A DNA stretch of 64,000 bases from Haliclystus octoradiatus (GCA_916610825.1 OU744448.1:13515936-13579935); one strand, 5' to 3'. Positions 22,700 to 44,044 are shown, counted from the stretch's first letter. Program-made: numbers and translations. The notes: generated by a model not told the origin, from the sequence alone.

Positions 22700-24402
22700 A
22701 CGAGGAGTAACACAATGGTTTTTTAACAATGTGGATAAACAGTAATTAGTGTAGTGTGGATTAGTTGGAGTAGTAATAAGTGTGGTTTAACTACAATGCT
22801 GTTTTATAAATAAAAAGTATTTAATATGTCATGGTTCCACGTGGGTTGTGTTTTAATGGGTTCCATCAAATTGTATGGATTAATAATCGTGTGTGAGTAC
22901 TACAGTATCAAGGAAGGTATAGAATGATAAAAAAAGGAATGTGAGTTCACGGAAGAGTTGAAATAGAGTTCTATTGTAGTAGTAGTAGCAGTAATAGTAT
23001 ATTTGAGACATATAAACGTGTGGCTGTACAATTTTGAAAATTACATACAATAATTATATACATTAATTTACATAGACTGTGTACGTTTCTTGGTGTCTAA
23101 GGGTATTAATTATAAGTAGCTTATATTAGCTATCAATTCTATTTTGGAATAAAATATGAAATATAGACACATATCTGAGTTCTTAGAGGAAAGAAGATAC
23201 GAAGAGTAATGGTACAGAGGTTCAATAAGATGATAATAAATGATTTTGATTAAAAAGAAAACAATTTTAGAAGTTAGTTTAATTTAGTTAGATAATTTAT
23301 GTTTAGTTTTTATTAAATTTTAAGAGATATTGTCAAGATAGCCCCCCAAAAAAAAATCAGAAATATAACTATAGAAAGTTTATAGTTAAACAATGTCGAT
23401 GGTGTTTGAACACAAAGGATAAAATATAGCATTATAAACCATGGTAATCTGTTTTCTCTATCTAGTATCTACCCATAACTAAATACAATTAGAGGGTGTT
23501 TCAAATCTCATTGCCTCGGAAAGTAACATTAAAAGCATATAGAAACATTTGTGTCTTGTGATTAAAAGGAATTATTAGCTGTCAGCTTGTAAGTCAAAAA
23601 AAGTATCTGGCGTTATTGAAAATCTCGATTCAATCATTAAAGTAGCTCTTTCACAACCCAGTTGGCCTTTCCTTGTTTTATTATATTATTATTCTTTTGA
23701 ATATCATAACTCTAATTATTAATGACACAATGTACGTTTTATATTTACCCTGTGTGCTTATTTCATCGTTGAAACCGTACTTACTTTTTGTTGGCTTTCA
23801 AATTAAAGTAAGACAGACACACACAAACAAACGAGGTAATTAGGGTACAATAGGTTTGAGAATGGGAGCATATCATTCCTCAAAGTCAGATTGAATTTAA
23901 TTCTGAATTGATATTATAAATATATATTTCAAATATCAAAGTGAAAATGGCAGCATCAATGATCAAAATATCGAAAGGTGAAGGTCCCTAGGCCAATCAA
24001 GCCGAGAAGGAGACTTAGGATGTCATTGCAGTTTCATGAATTTATAAAAGTGAATGATATTGTGTTGAAATAGGTACTTCAAACAAAAGTGATACATGGA
24101 AGAAAGAGGAATGTTGATGAGACAATAGATATGAGGCAGTGATGATAATAGATACTGATGCATACACCGCAGATATAGCGTATTGCGTATTTGGGGTGAG
24201 TTTGGAAAAAGAAATACCAAGAACATTTTCTATAGTATTCTGAAAATGATAAATGATTACGAAATGCAACTTTGCGAAATTGCGTTATTAGAGAGCGGAC
24301 GTGTTTTTCTTCTCTCCAGTTTAAAACGCTTTTTTACCTCTTCAGAATTAAATATTGTCCATTTGCCAATCAATATGAATTAAAAAGTATCATTGCAGCA
24401 AC
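22700..24402. other. Non-coding stretch with second copy of a dispersed repeat
   Basis: 22949-23016 repeats the ~75-bp motif found at 19704-19780. The remainder is AT-rich with no gene recognised. Confidence 0.5.
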
Positions 24403-25149
24403 ATGTCTACAACAAGAGGTAAATCTATATCTACAAAGGCCTTGCCTTCATCAAAAGACCTGCTAACAAAACAGGATTTATTAGATGTGTTGCAATCCGC
24501 CGACTTCAAATTATTGCTTGAAAATGCCATTAAATTAGCAACTTACACTTTATTTGAAGACATTGATGCATTGAAAGAAATCAGCGACAATAAACAAAAT
24601 AAAATCAATCAGCTGGAAAGACGTCTGAATATCCATAATGAAGAAATTTCAAGACTTAAATCACCAGTGGAAAAATCCGATTTATCAAATAATTGAGACC
24701 TGAGATTGGATGGACTTGTTCTAAATGAAAATCAGAATCAGACTGTTGATACAGCAATAATAGAAATCGCGTAAGAAAATCTCAACATCGTATTAAAACC
24801 AAGTGATTTCTCAACAAGAATATTAATTCCTCGTGGGCATAAATATCAGCTATCGTTAACGAGCCACGAACCATTGCACAATAACAAACCAAATGCGATC
24901 CTGATCAATTTTCATAATGTATGGCTACGAAGAAGAATTTACCATTCGAGACGACTTTTAAAAGACACTGGGTTGTTTCTATCTGAAGATCTCCCAGCAA
25001 ACTTAGCAAAATTGTTTTATGAATGTCGTAAATTGAAACAATCAAACAAAACCAAAGGAGCTTGGGCAAATGATCTAACAGTTTTCATCTAATCAAATTC
25101 ACATGAAGTTATCGAAGTTACAAAAGAAGACGATATATCGGAAATATGA
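24403..25149 (+). pseudogene. Non-LTR ORF1 (coiled coil plus RRM-like C-terminal domain)
   Basis: One reading frame from ATG 24403 to TGA 25147, interrupted by TGA 24694, TAA 24772 and TAA 25090. The first third is a charged heptad-like coiled coil (KQNKINQLERRLNIHNEEI). The second half (ILINFHNVWLRRRIYHSRRL, GLFLSEDLPANLAKLFYE) resembles the L1/Tx1-type ORF1 RNA-binding fold, in which a 'GIFI-EDL' motif is typical. It lies directly upstream of an endonuclease start in the same orientation, as expected for ORF1 of a two-ORF element. Three nonsense codons mean it is inactive. Confidence 0.7.
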
Positions 25150-25229
25150 GTTTTGTATATTTTTTTAGTTTTATGGTTTTATATTTACAGTTCATTTTAT
25201 TTAGTTTAATCCATACCTTTTCCTAATCT

Positions 25230-25570
25230 CGAGTACTCAACTTGATTCTAGATTTGATGAGACACTCTTTCAGATCACTCTGTAAATTCAATCAAATCTC
25301 TAGGCTATCTTTCCTCCGACAAATTTCCATCTAAATCCAACTTTTCTATTGCCGCACAAAATGTTGGAAGCTTACTGAAATGTGAGGAATCTCTCTCTGA
25401 ATTTCTCTCTAATACTGGAATCAAGTACTTGGCTTTAAAAGAAATTTGGCAGGGCGGTGGTGCCTGTAATATTTCTGATTACACAATGGTTCTTAGTGAA
25501 AGGCAGGGAAGGCGAGGAGATGGTGTCGGTTTCACTGTTCATTGCTCAGTAGATTTTGAATATTTAAGCC
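25230..25570 (+). pseudogene. N-terminus of non-LTR APE-type endonuclease, cut off by the TATC array
   Basis: In the frame of ORF1, the protein reads FSIAAQNVGSLLKCEESLSE (from about 25345), then LALKEIWQGGGACN, and then RQGRRGDGVGFTVHCSVDFE. These match the start of an APE-like endonuclease: N of AQN, E of KEIW, and the GGVGF strand. The coding stops being retroelement-like exactly where the (TATC)n array begins. No continuation of the endonuclease or RT is seen on the far side of the array. Confidence 0.72.
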
Positions 25571-35895
<10,325 letters not shown>

Positions 35896-37658
35896 ATAAT
35901 AATAATAATAATAATAATAATAATATGCATTTTTATAGCGCCATTTCTTGATGAATCCAATGGCGCTTTACAGGATTATATAGTAATAAAATTAAATAAA
36001 AGGTATATACAAAATAAAATACATAAGGTAAGTAAGTATAAGGTAAGATTCATTGTTAAACATCTACAGCATAATAGAATGATAATTATGTTTTAATTTA
36101 ATTTAAATTAAAATACTCTTTGAACAAATGCGTTTTTACTTCGCTTTTGAATTGTTCAAGTGATGTACAACAGCGAATTTCAAATGGGAGACCATTCCAC
36201 AATAATGGCGCTACGTTGGAGAATGATCGACATCCGTAGGTCTTCAAGTGACATTTTGGTTGGACAAGTAGCATTTTATCTTTAGACCTCAAACTTCTAA
36301 TTGGTATATGAGGAAGCAATAGTTCTGTCAAATAACTAGGTGCCATTCCGTACCATGCTTTATATGTGATGATTAAAATTTTGAATTTAATGCGCTGTTT
36401 TACAGGTAGCCAGTGAAGATCTTGTAGAATTGGTGTAATATGATCATATTTTCGTGTGAATGTCAGTACACGTGCAGCAGAATTTTGAACGCATTGTATC
36501 TTATGTAAATTTTCTTTTGTAATTCCAGATAGTAATATATTGCAATGATCTATTCTTGATGATATAAATGAGTGAATTAAAATTTCACAATGTTTAAATG
36601 AAATATATTTTCTTATCTTGGCTATATTGCGAAGATGATAGAATGCAGTTTTACAGATGGCTTTCACTTGTTTATCCATTGATAGTATATCATCAAACCA
36701 AACGCCAATGTTTTTAGCTGATGTTGAATTTGTGATGTCACTGTCTCCAATATTAATAGAGCTTAATGGCGGCAAGGGTCGATGACGAGCATGAAAGAGG
36801 AGAAATTCAGTCTTACTGCCATTCAGCAAAAGTTTGTTTGAAGTCATCCAAGAGTCAACATCATTAAGACATGCTTCAATGCGTGATTTAGAAAAAATTG
36901 GTTCATTTTCTGCTTTTGGGTTGAAAGTTAGATAAATTTGTGTATCATCAGCATAAAAATGAAAAGACATGCCATGCGATTTGATGATATCCGCAAGTGG
37001 TGAAGTGTACATAGAATACAATAATGGGCCTAACACTGACCCTTGAGGAACACCACAACTAAGTTTACGAGAGGAGGAGACCTCATTTTCAATTTTAACA
37101 AACTGTGTTCTATTTGATAGATATGATGTTATCCATGATAGAGCTTTCCCACTAATTCCAAAACGTTTCTCCAGTCTATTAATTAAAATATTGTGGTCCA
37201 CAGTATCAAATGCAGCTGACAAATCCAGTAAAACGAGTATGATACATTTATTATCATCGATAGCACAAAGTAGATCGTTATGAATTCTAGCGAGAGCAGT
37301 TTCAGTGCTATGACCTTTCTTGTATGCAGACTGGAAGGTTTCATGTGACTTCTCGTCATCGAGGTGTTGATTTAATCTTACTGACACCACTTTCTCGATT
37401 GCTTTTGATATAAACTTCAAATTAGAAATTGGTCTAAAGTTTTTAAACACATCTTTGTCAAGGGAATTGTTTTTTATAAGAGGATCCAGAACAGCTTCTT
37501 TTAAATTTTCAGGAACTATTTCATTATCAAAAGAGAGGTTAATTATCTTCGAAATTACAGGTAAAAGAACAGGGAGACAAGTTTTCATCAGAGCACCATT
37601 TAGTATTAGTTTATTCGAGCGTATACTAAAGATTCTATGCCTGGTACAGTACACATAG
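35896..37658 (-). mobile_element. 5'-truncated L2/CR1-like non-LTR retrotransposon
   Basis: Reverse-strand element. It starts near 37658 just upstream of the RT fingers, so the endonuclease is missing. It ends at 35896 in a (TAT)n microsatellite tail. A 3'-terminal hairpin with the 9-bp stem AGCGCCATT/AATGGCGCT (35937-35967) precedes the tail. A short hairpin followed by a microsatellite is typical of L2/CR1-type 3' ends. A related 3' end occurs at 61836-61891. Confidence 0.88.
36098..37654 (-). CDS. Reverse transcriptase of L2/CR1-like element (518 codons open)
   Basis: Uninterrupted reading frame containing the RT motifs in order: FRPISNLKFISKAIEK, QSAYKKGHSTETAL, LLDLSAAFDTVDH (first Asp), GVPQGSVLGPLLYSMY, FHFYADDTQIYL (Asp pair), LLNGSKTEFLLF. 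It then has the family's post-RT region, including IDHCNILLSGI, VQNSAARVL and LHWLPVKQRIKFKILIITYK, and ends FKEYFNLN. The catalytic residues are intact. The expected N-terminal endonuclease is absent, so the first codon of this frame is not a true start. This copy cannot move by itself. Confidence 0.9.
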   Translation of the reverse strand: MYCTRHRIFSIRSNKLILNGALMKTCLPVLLPVISKIINLSFDNEIVPENLKEAVLDPLIKNNSLDKDVFKNFRPISNLKFISKAIEKVVSVRLNQHLDDEKSHETFQSAYKKGHSTETALARIHNDLLCAIDDNKCIILVLLDLSAAFDTVDHNILINRLEKRFGISGKALSWITSYLSNRTQFVKIENEVSSSRKLSCGVPQGSVLGPLLYSMYTSPLADIIKSHGMSFHFYADDTQIYLTFNPKAENEPIFSKSRIEACLNDVDSWMTSNKLLLNGSKTEFLLFHARHRPLPPLSSINIGDSDITNSTSAKNIGVWFDDILSMDKQVKAICKTAFYHLRNIAKIRKYISFKHCEILIHSFISSRIDHCNILLSGITKENLHKIQCVQNSAARVLTFTRKYDHITPILQDLHWLPVKQRIKFKILIITYKAWYGMAPSYLTELLLPHIPIRSLRSKDKMLLVQPKCHLKTYGCRSFSNVAPLLWNGLPFEIRCCTSLEQFKSEVKTHLFKEYFNLN

Positions 37659-38417
37659 GTAAATCGCAGTTTGAGAAAAGTAGATCAAATAGTACAGACT
37701 ACAGACAATGTTGAAAAATACATATATTCTCTACGATTCCCGGGGACTGTGCAAACCGATACAGTAACACAAAGGTCAATATAGAAGACGGAACATTTGT
37801 AATGGTACTATACAATTATTATGATAATTTATTTTTGAATAAAACAACAGCTTTTTAAGATAATCTTAATAACCCATTTTAATTTGAAGCGGATTGTATT
37901 GAAAAGTATTGAAATCTTTTGATAATGAGATTGATTTATCAAAGGACGCGTTTTCAGATGTATTTATTTTGCTCATGAAATATCTTACATTGAATTTGAA
38001 TTTTCTGGTTTCGTATTTGTATTCCTCGAAGTTGATTAACAAATGAGTCCTACGATGTACACAGCAGAGCCATCTATATCCATCTGTGAATATATGGCTT
38101 TGGTATAAAAGAGTTACAAAATAAAACCAGATGTCACGTCATCTCCCATCTTTGAAGATAATCCAAATAAATATCCGAGAAAGTAAAATTTAAAATAAAA
38201 TAAAGGTAATTTTAGTATAGTATGAACTGAAAAACCGACAAAGGAATGTATTTCTAACACACAAGGGAATGTCAAAACTGGTAGAGTAGCACATCGTCGT
38301 TACCCTTTGGCGTGCACTTTTTACTGTTGCTGAGTAAGGGAGGAGGAATGGGAGTCAATCGGGTATGACTTGAAACATATGAATACAGGTGCAAAATAGT
38401 TTGATAAATTAATACCT
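37659..38417. other. Non-coding stretch
   Basis: AT-rich, no gene, RNA or clear repeat recognised. Confidence 0.45.
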
Positions 38418-38832
38418 GTGAATAAAATGGAATCAAGCAATACTAAAGGAAAGAGACAAGTACTTTTGGAACGACTTATGCAAATCTCTGCTTCTCAAGT
38501 AGCAGACGACTTAGAAGAATTTATGAGAGAGTGTTGCAATGACTGCATGCAGTATCGTAAGTTTATCTCAGAAAGATCATCCGATCTGCTTGTTAGATAC
38601 AACAGTGGCAATCATAGTGGAAATGGATGATTAAATCTATGAACATATATATGAGTGGAATGCTCGAACTGATTTACGACAATTTAGCAACGAGAGAAAA
38701 GAAAGAGAAATCAGTTGGGATGAGATGGTCAGCATGAATAAAAGTATGATGAAAGTGGACAATGAAATGAAAGAGATATTTGTCAATGAACTATATTTCG
38801 AAATTAAATTTAGAAAGGATAAAATAGGGTAA
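38418..38832 (+). pseudogene. Small charged ORF pair of unknown function
   Basis: Two open stretches in different frames abut. 38418-38630 encodes 70 aa, including ESSNTKGKRQVLLERLMQIS and a Cys-Cys-x-Asp-Cys cluster. 38635-38832 encodes about 65 aa rich in Lys/Glu and likely helical, including RKEREISWDEMVSM. A one-base shift near 38630 would fuse them. No family is recognised. They lie 260 bases from the PolB relic, on the opposite strand, and may belong to the same decayed element. Confidence 0.3.
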
Positions 38833-39094
38833 TTTCAGTAGATATGAAACACAGGAAAGTCAGCATGGATATTCTATTTGAAGAAGAAAGAAAATAAAAA
38901 TGATTGATCTATTTGTAAATGTTTTAATCTATTAAGAAGTTACTTTGACTAAATTTGAAAACAATTTTATTTATTTTACGAAAATCTATTTGTTTTTTCT
39001 ATTGTATGTATTAGGTTTACAAACGTATTTATTATTGTCTAAAAATAAAAAAATGTTTACAAAATATATTTTTGTCTTTATCTTATAATTTACA

Positions 39095-39672
39095 AGTTTT
39101 AAATGTCCATGAGTTGAGGTATCTACCCCACCTGGGAGAATGTAACCTTTGCCTTTGCCACCAAAGAAAGTTCATGACAAGTTACTCTGATGACGGATTT
39201 CAATTGTTGACGGTACGATTTAATTGAACGCATTTCTAGCATCACACGATTATTTTCAAGGAGACAATCTTCATACAATTGATAGTGAAACTTTTTCTTC
39301 ACAACGTTCTGGCCTAAACCTTTCGCGTTCCTGATCTCCTTCGACCAATAATTGATAGCGTATGCTTTACTTTTTAATAATGTCTCCCTCTCAATCAGAG
39401 CACCTCCCATTTCATCTTTCATCTTCCCAATTACTTTAAGATTTCATTCGGAATAGCATTTATGATCTTTGTATTTCGAATAGTGGTGAATTGGTGTCTG
39501 TATAAGCCAGTTTACTCTGTTCACCAGGATATTTCTGTTATATGTAATCGTAATGTAAAACTAACATTGACAATTTGTGCAGATCCAACACAGAGAACTC
39601 CACAGCAATCGGTCTATTTATTTCAACTCGAATCTTTTGTTCTCCAGGCTGCGATTTGGCAGAAATGAAGAA
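39095..39672 (-). pseudogene. Protein-primed family B DNA polymerase (Polinton/Maverick-type) C-terminal relic
   Basis: The reverse strand carries the C-terminal part of a DNA_pol_B_2 type polymerase over about 190 codons. In order: a VLDL.KL.M..LHYDYI block (about 39575-39530), motif C as YTDTNS (39487-39504; the family usually has YTDTDS), then KVIGKMKDEMGG (about 39435-39400), AKGLGQNVVKK, a conserved SIKS block near 39225, and a YILPGGVDT..HGH end near 39105. At least two stops and two frameshifts break it, and the second Asp of motif C is Asn. The N-terminal part, integrase and capsid genes expected of a Polinton are not seen in the window. A related standalone PolB or adintovirus-like source is possible. 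Confidence 0.72.
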
Positions 39673-39778
39673 GTTGAGTCCATGCAGCCATTATGGATCG
39701 CGCGTTGTTATTATATTGGAATGCGTGCGATATAAATTAACAAGCGTTTTAACGCTTTCTTACTGATAACTTTCAAGT

Positions 39779-39925
39779 TGTCGACCTGCACAAGTCCCTG
39801 TGGGGGGGGTGTCGTGCCCCCAATACCCCCATACTAGGGACAGCCCTGGAGGGGGATGTAGCCCCATAGTCGGAGATGACCAGCCGGCCCTATCGGGGAA
39901 GTCCTGGTGCCACCCCTGTTTCACC
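39779..39925. other. GC-rich island with two G-run/C-run hairpins
   Basis: About 150 bases of markedly GC-rich sequence inside AT-rich DNA. Hairpin 1 pairs a G run at 39802-39809 with CCCCC at 39817-39821. Hairpin 2 pairs GGGG around 39851-39855 with CCCC around 39862-39865. No coding family is recognised in the overlapping open frame. Confidence 0.6.
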
Positions 39926-39989
39926 CGTATTCTTACAATTTGGTTCTACTGCTACTTTTGTTTGATAGTGATCAGTTCAAGATCATAAT

Positions 39990-40720
39990 TATGCTGCCTT
40001 AATTATTATTAATGAGCCTCAACTTAGTTAGGCTCTTATTATTGGCACGGCAAAACTAATTCCAAGTGTTTTCGAAAATGGTTCAAATTCAACATATTGT
40101 ATAGCCTGCGTGCATACTAAAACCTTTCCTAAGTGTTTACAAAAGTTTACTGTATTTAGATCTGAAATGAGAGCATTATTGTACATTGTTAGAAAATTGG
40201 AATGCAGTAAATTTAACAGAGATATACATTTCCCTTACAAATATTTGGTTTTTAATGATACTCGATTTTAATTTAAATTAAGAACATTTAAGAATAATTC
40301 AAGCCTCGAATTTCAAATAAAGGGTAACACGAATCATTCTCAACATAGATTAACTATTTCAAATCTATTTGCTGTAAAACCAAATACAAATTTGGGAAAT
40401 ATCATACCAACTCCCTGACTCCCCTCGGGGCTATAAAATGTTGAAACTCATTCCTCCATTAACATTTTGGTTTTTGTCATTATCATTGGTTGGTTACCAC
40501 TTCAGATATACTGTATCCTCGTAACTGTTGTGCAATCAGAGAGACCTCTACCAAGATTTCAAATTATCAAGTCAAAAATATTATATTACAATACTTTCTC
40601 AAAATAATAAAGTTATTGAAATATTCTTGACAATTATAGCTGTTTTATTTATATGCTCGCAAAAACGAGTGCATCATTGTTTTCGAGATATTGAGAAATG
40701 CGATGAAACCTCTTTGAATG
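39990..40720. other. Non-coding stretch
   Basis: AT-rich. A TAGCCTGCGTGCATAC motif at about 40102 resembles the terminal sequence of the 15.6-kb MITE. Nothing else recognised. Confidence 0.4.
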
Positions 40721-40990
40721 ATTTTTAACCTTGTGGGTGGTAGGGAAAAGTTTGGGGGGCTAACTATTTGTCATGTTGGTCCCCCATTTGATAATTGGCG
40801 ATATCTCGATGATCATTGAAGATATTTCGATGAAACATTTAGATCATGAATGATCATCGCGTGATCATTTTTAAGCCTATTTTTAACCTTGTGGGTGGGG
40901 TAAGGAAAATTTAGGGAGGGGGCTAATTATTTGTGAAGTTGGCCCCTCATTTGATAGATGGTAATATCTCGATGATCATTGATGATCATT
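40721..40990. repeat. Imperfect ~160-bp tandem duplication
   Basis: Two copies begin with TTTTTAACCTTGTGGGTGG (about 40722 and 40881). They continue through a G-rich patch, CATTTGATA and AATATCTCGATGATCATTGA (first copy GATATCTCGATGATCATTGA). The interval is also rich in the palindrome-like motif ATGATCAT. Confidence 0.85.
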
Positions 40991-41281
40991 AAAAGTAAAT
41001 AGCTGATAAATAAAAAAAGTTTATTTCTTTTGATATATTTTGCTTGTGCCATTGATTGGTTTCTTCTATAACAATTAGACAACCCGCCCTTGTTATACAG
41101 CGTCTTTAGGCATGTCGGAGGTACTCGGTGACTATTCGACGGTAACTAACGTTACTAAAGTTACTAAAGTTACTAAATCATCCTGAACTAGCTATAACAG
41201 GCAAACTCAGTCCATTGTTTACTCAGTAGTACTGAGGAAGGCTAATAGCCATTAGTAAGAACTTGTCTGCTTCTATACATA

Positions 41282-41476
41282 CTAAACAAATAGTTCATAC
41301 TTCCGTAAACTATGCTCTGATAGCACCACGAAAAGCACGTAAGGAGAAAACGAGAAGGCATCAGAAAATTACGAGCCGCCTCGGCGAGTAATTTTCGCCT
41401 TCTAGTTTTCTCCTGAAGTGACTCGAGTGCTGCTATCAGAGCATAGTTCACGGAAAGTATGAACTATTTGGTTTAG
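41282..41476. mobile_element. 195-bp foldback element (MITE-like) with ~80-bp arms
   Basis: The left arm CTAAACAAATAGTTCATAC...GAGAAGGC is matched by its reverse complement, which ends GTATGAACTATTTGGTTTAG. The centre is itself a perfect nested hairpin: GAAAATTAC-GA-GCCG-CCT-CGGC-GA-GTAATTTTC (41363-41396). CATA occurs just outside both ends (with two extra bases on the right), suggesting a short target duplication. There is no coding capacity. Confidence 0.88.
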
Positions 41477-43075
41477 AACATAGCCATCCCCCATATTTGT
41501 GACTGTTGGGTACGTATTTTCAGAGCAGTTTCTGATCTTACAATCCATGATCAAGTATGTAATTCTCCTATTTTCGTGACGTCACAGGAAGAAAGCTGAG
41601 TCGAAATCTGTACGCTGGCCTTTTTTAAATCAACTAAAAGCTGCGAGAAAAAATTGATATCGAGAAATTTATATTTCTCCTCTTGAAATTAAAAGAATGG
41701 ATGCTTAACATTGTTTTCTTACATAGTCATGGATTCTTATCTTTAAACAATATTTTCTATGTTCTTATGTTTGTTATTCATCATGGAAAACTGACTGGGA
41801 AAACTTGAAAAGGAAAGAAAATGTTTCTTACCTTTAATTTGAAGAATTTCGTAAAAAGCCATGAACGCGAAGAAAGAAATGAAACAAAGAAAGATTTATT
41901 GACTAAATGTTTGCTAATTGCCTATTTAAAAGAGCAGATTATTGAATGAATGTATGATAACTTTTTAGAATGTTGTTATCTTGCATTATGGAGAAATGGT
42001 TTAATTATTTGAAATTTTAGCGTTTGATTTTGTTTAGCCTATGTTTTGGTTTTGGTAGTTTATCGAAAGCTTTCCTTTCTATGCGAGGAATTTAGTTTTT
42101 ATGCTTATATCTATAGGAACTTGCACAAATTGGCCATAAAAGGACGAGGGGATGTATTAATGAAATGAAGTTATGTTATGTTATGTTCTCACAATTATCA
42201 ATACTGTAAAAGTTGGGCAAATTGTTTCTGAATTGTTAATTTGTACAAAATATTTCTATACACTTTAAACATGTTTGTTTACTGGCTCAGATATTTCTCC
42301 TGCAAGCCATTTGATTTATTTTGAACGATTAAGAAACTGCATAAAACAATAACTCAATGAAATTTTATATGACTCTACAAATATTCACTGTATTTGCTTT
42401 TTACTTTTTATTACTTGCTAGTTTATAATGCCATATTTAAATAATTATCGGTTGTTAATTAATGTTGTAATTAATGTATCGGCTATGGTGAAATGGCATT
42501 ATTGGCGTTAACCAATCAAATTGCAAGAATAAATCGTAGCAGATCCTTGATATGTTCTAAACACACATTTACTGTATATAGAAAGGTTAACTCAAAGATA
42601 CGGACTAAACTCCTAATTTTTGAGTCAAACTTTCTATATTTCTCTGCATTTAGCATTGAGTAATTTCATTGATATTTTGCCTCATACTGTCATACAAACC
42701 TTTATTTTTTAGCAATTGACAATGCTGGTGGTATTGATGCCAATCTTGCTTCAATTATGCTCTGGTAAGATTATTATTCAAGTTTTTCAGTTTGTAAATA
42801 GATTGTTGTAGATACAATTTTTTGTTGTTGTTTGTTTTTTGTTTGTTTGTGTATTTAATTTTGTAACTCATTTATTAATAGGGATTTGTACAAAAGTATT
42901 ATCTCTATTTTTATTTGACTTGAAAAATTTCGCAACTATACTGGCTACCTGTATTTCATTCAGTAGCACTTATATGCAAAGCCGTGTTGTACAAATTGAG
43001 AGTTAAGATTAAAGTAATAGAATATGAAGAAAAGATCTGTTAAACTGTTATAAAACATATTGTACATAGTCGATT
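41477..43075. other. Non-coding stretch
   Basis: AT-rich, no gene recognised. One TGACGTCACAGGAA motif occurs at 41577. Confidence 0.45.
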
Positions 43076-43079
43076 GTGA

Positions 43080-43770
43080 ATCACATGAAACTAATAACAT
43101 TAACAGAGCTTAGAACGATCTGCTTTGGATAATTTAATTTTAAATAGTTGATTAAGCGTTGATGACTCTATTAGGGAAATGATGTCGTCTGAAGTCCAAT
43201 TAGATCATTGAATCAACTAACAGCTAACATCAACGTTTGGTTGTGACTGCCAGTAAAATAAATATTTGTGGCAAATTTGAATACATGTTTAGAGTGTATA
43301 TTAATTAGCTTGTTAATTAGTTTGAATGTAATGCAAAGATCGAATACTAGACGCCGATACTCTAACGATTGGAGTCCAAGAATCTCAAGTCTCTAGCTGT
43401 GCCTAATATAGTGGATTGTGGCACGTTTACATATCAGTGTTGAACAGACTTAACAATTTTGTTGTAACCAGAATACATTTACGAGGAGCAGTATTTAGTT
43501 TCCATGATAAATTACAAGCGATGAATTGATGTAATAAAGTCTGAAGTTTCAGCAGTTGCGCGAGGGTATTGTAACTTCGTGTCATCTGCTAAAAATATGA
43601 TACCAGCGATCCCCTCTATGCAATCTACAATTTCATTTATGTATATCGACAATAAAAAGGATCCTAAAACCAAACCTTAATAAACACCACTGGTGACCGT
43701 TATTTTGTCAGATTTATGAAGCCAAATTAGGGATAAAACTCGATCCACTTGTTAACGATGTATTTCACAT
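43080..43770 (-). pseudogene. Non-LTR RT relic
   Basis: Reverse-strand fragments: VTSGV..GLVLGSFLLSIYIN (about 43700-43640), FLADDTKLQYP (about 43600), RLEILGLQSLEYRRLVFDLC (about 43395-43335) and SLIESSTLNQLFKIKLSKAD (about 43180-43120). This is the palm and C-terminal region of a Jockey/CR1-type RT with stops and shifts. It is next to the minisatellite in which the Gypsy element sits. Confidence 0.8.
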
Positions 43771-43819
43771 CACGATGATGTGTTTTCACAAAGCGATGAT
43801 GTGTTTCACAAAGCGATGA
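43755..43819. repeat. ~21-bp minisatellite (left part)
   Basis: Units GATGATGTGTTTTCACAAAGC (43774-43794) and GATGATGTGTTTCACAAAGC (43795-43814) follow a diverged unit. The next unit is split by the Gypsy element and resumes at 49273 after the ATGA duplication. Confidence 0.9.
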
Positions 43820-43989
43820 TGTAATGACAAATAAATTGACCTTTGATTTATTGTGAAATCAATTGTGTTTAGGATAGAACAATAGAAAAATGTTATAATA
43901 AGTCAGAACTGAGTACGAATAAAAAAGAGAGAAGATTTAACCCTGAGATTTGTAGTATTGTTTGAGTTTACACTGTATATATCATTACA
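43820..43989 (+). repeat. 5' LTR of Gypsy element
   Basis: 170 bp, ends TG...CA, five transitions from the 3' LTR. Confidence 0.96.
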
Positions 43990-43990
43990 T

Positions 43991-44006
43991 TGGTGTCAGA
44001 AGTGGG
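43991..44006 (+). promoter_or_regulatory. tRNA primer binding site
   Basis: TGGTGTCAGAAGTGGG starts one base after the LTR. It is the common Gypsy primer site, complementary to the 3' end of a tRNA-Leu type (CCA tail included). The tRNA identity is from general knowledge, not checked. Confidence 0.75.
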
Positions 44007-44044
44007 ATAATGTTACTGAAAAAAGAATTATACTTACAATTATC

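Noticed and set aside
39800..39988. 62-codon frame over the GC-rich island
   Set aside because: Composition follows the hairpins; no homology-like pattern and no start context.
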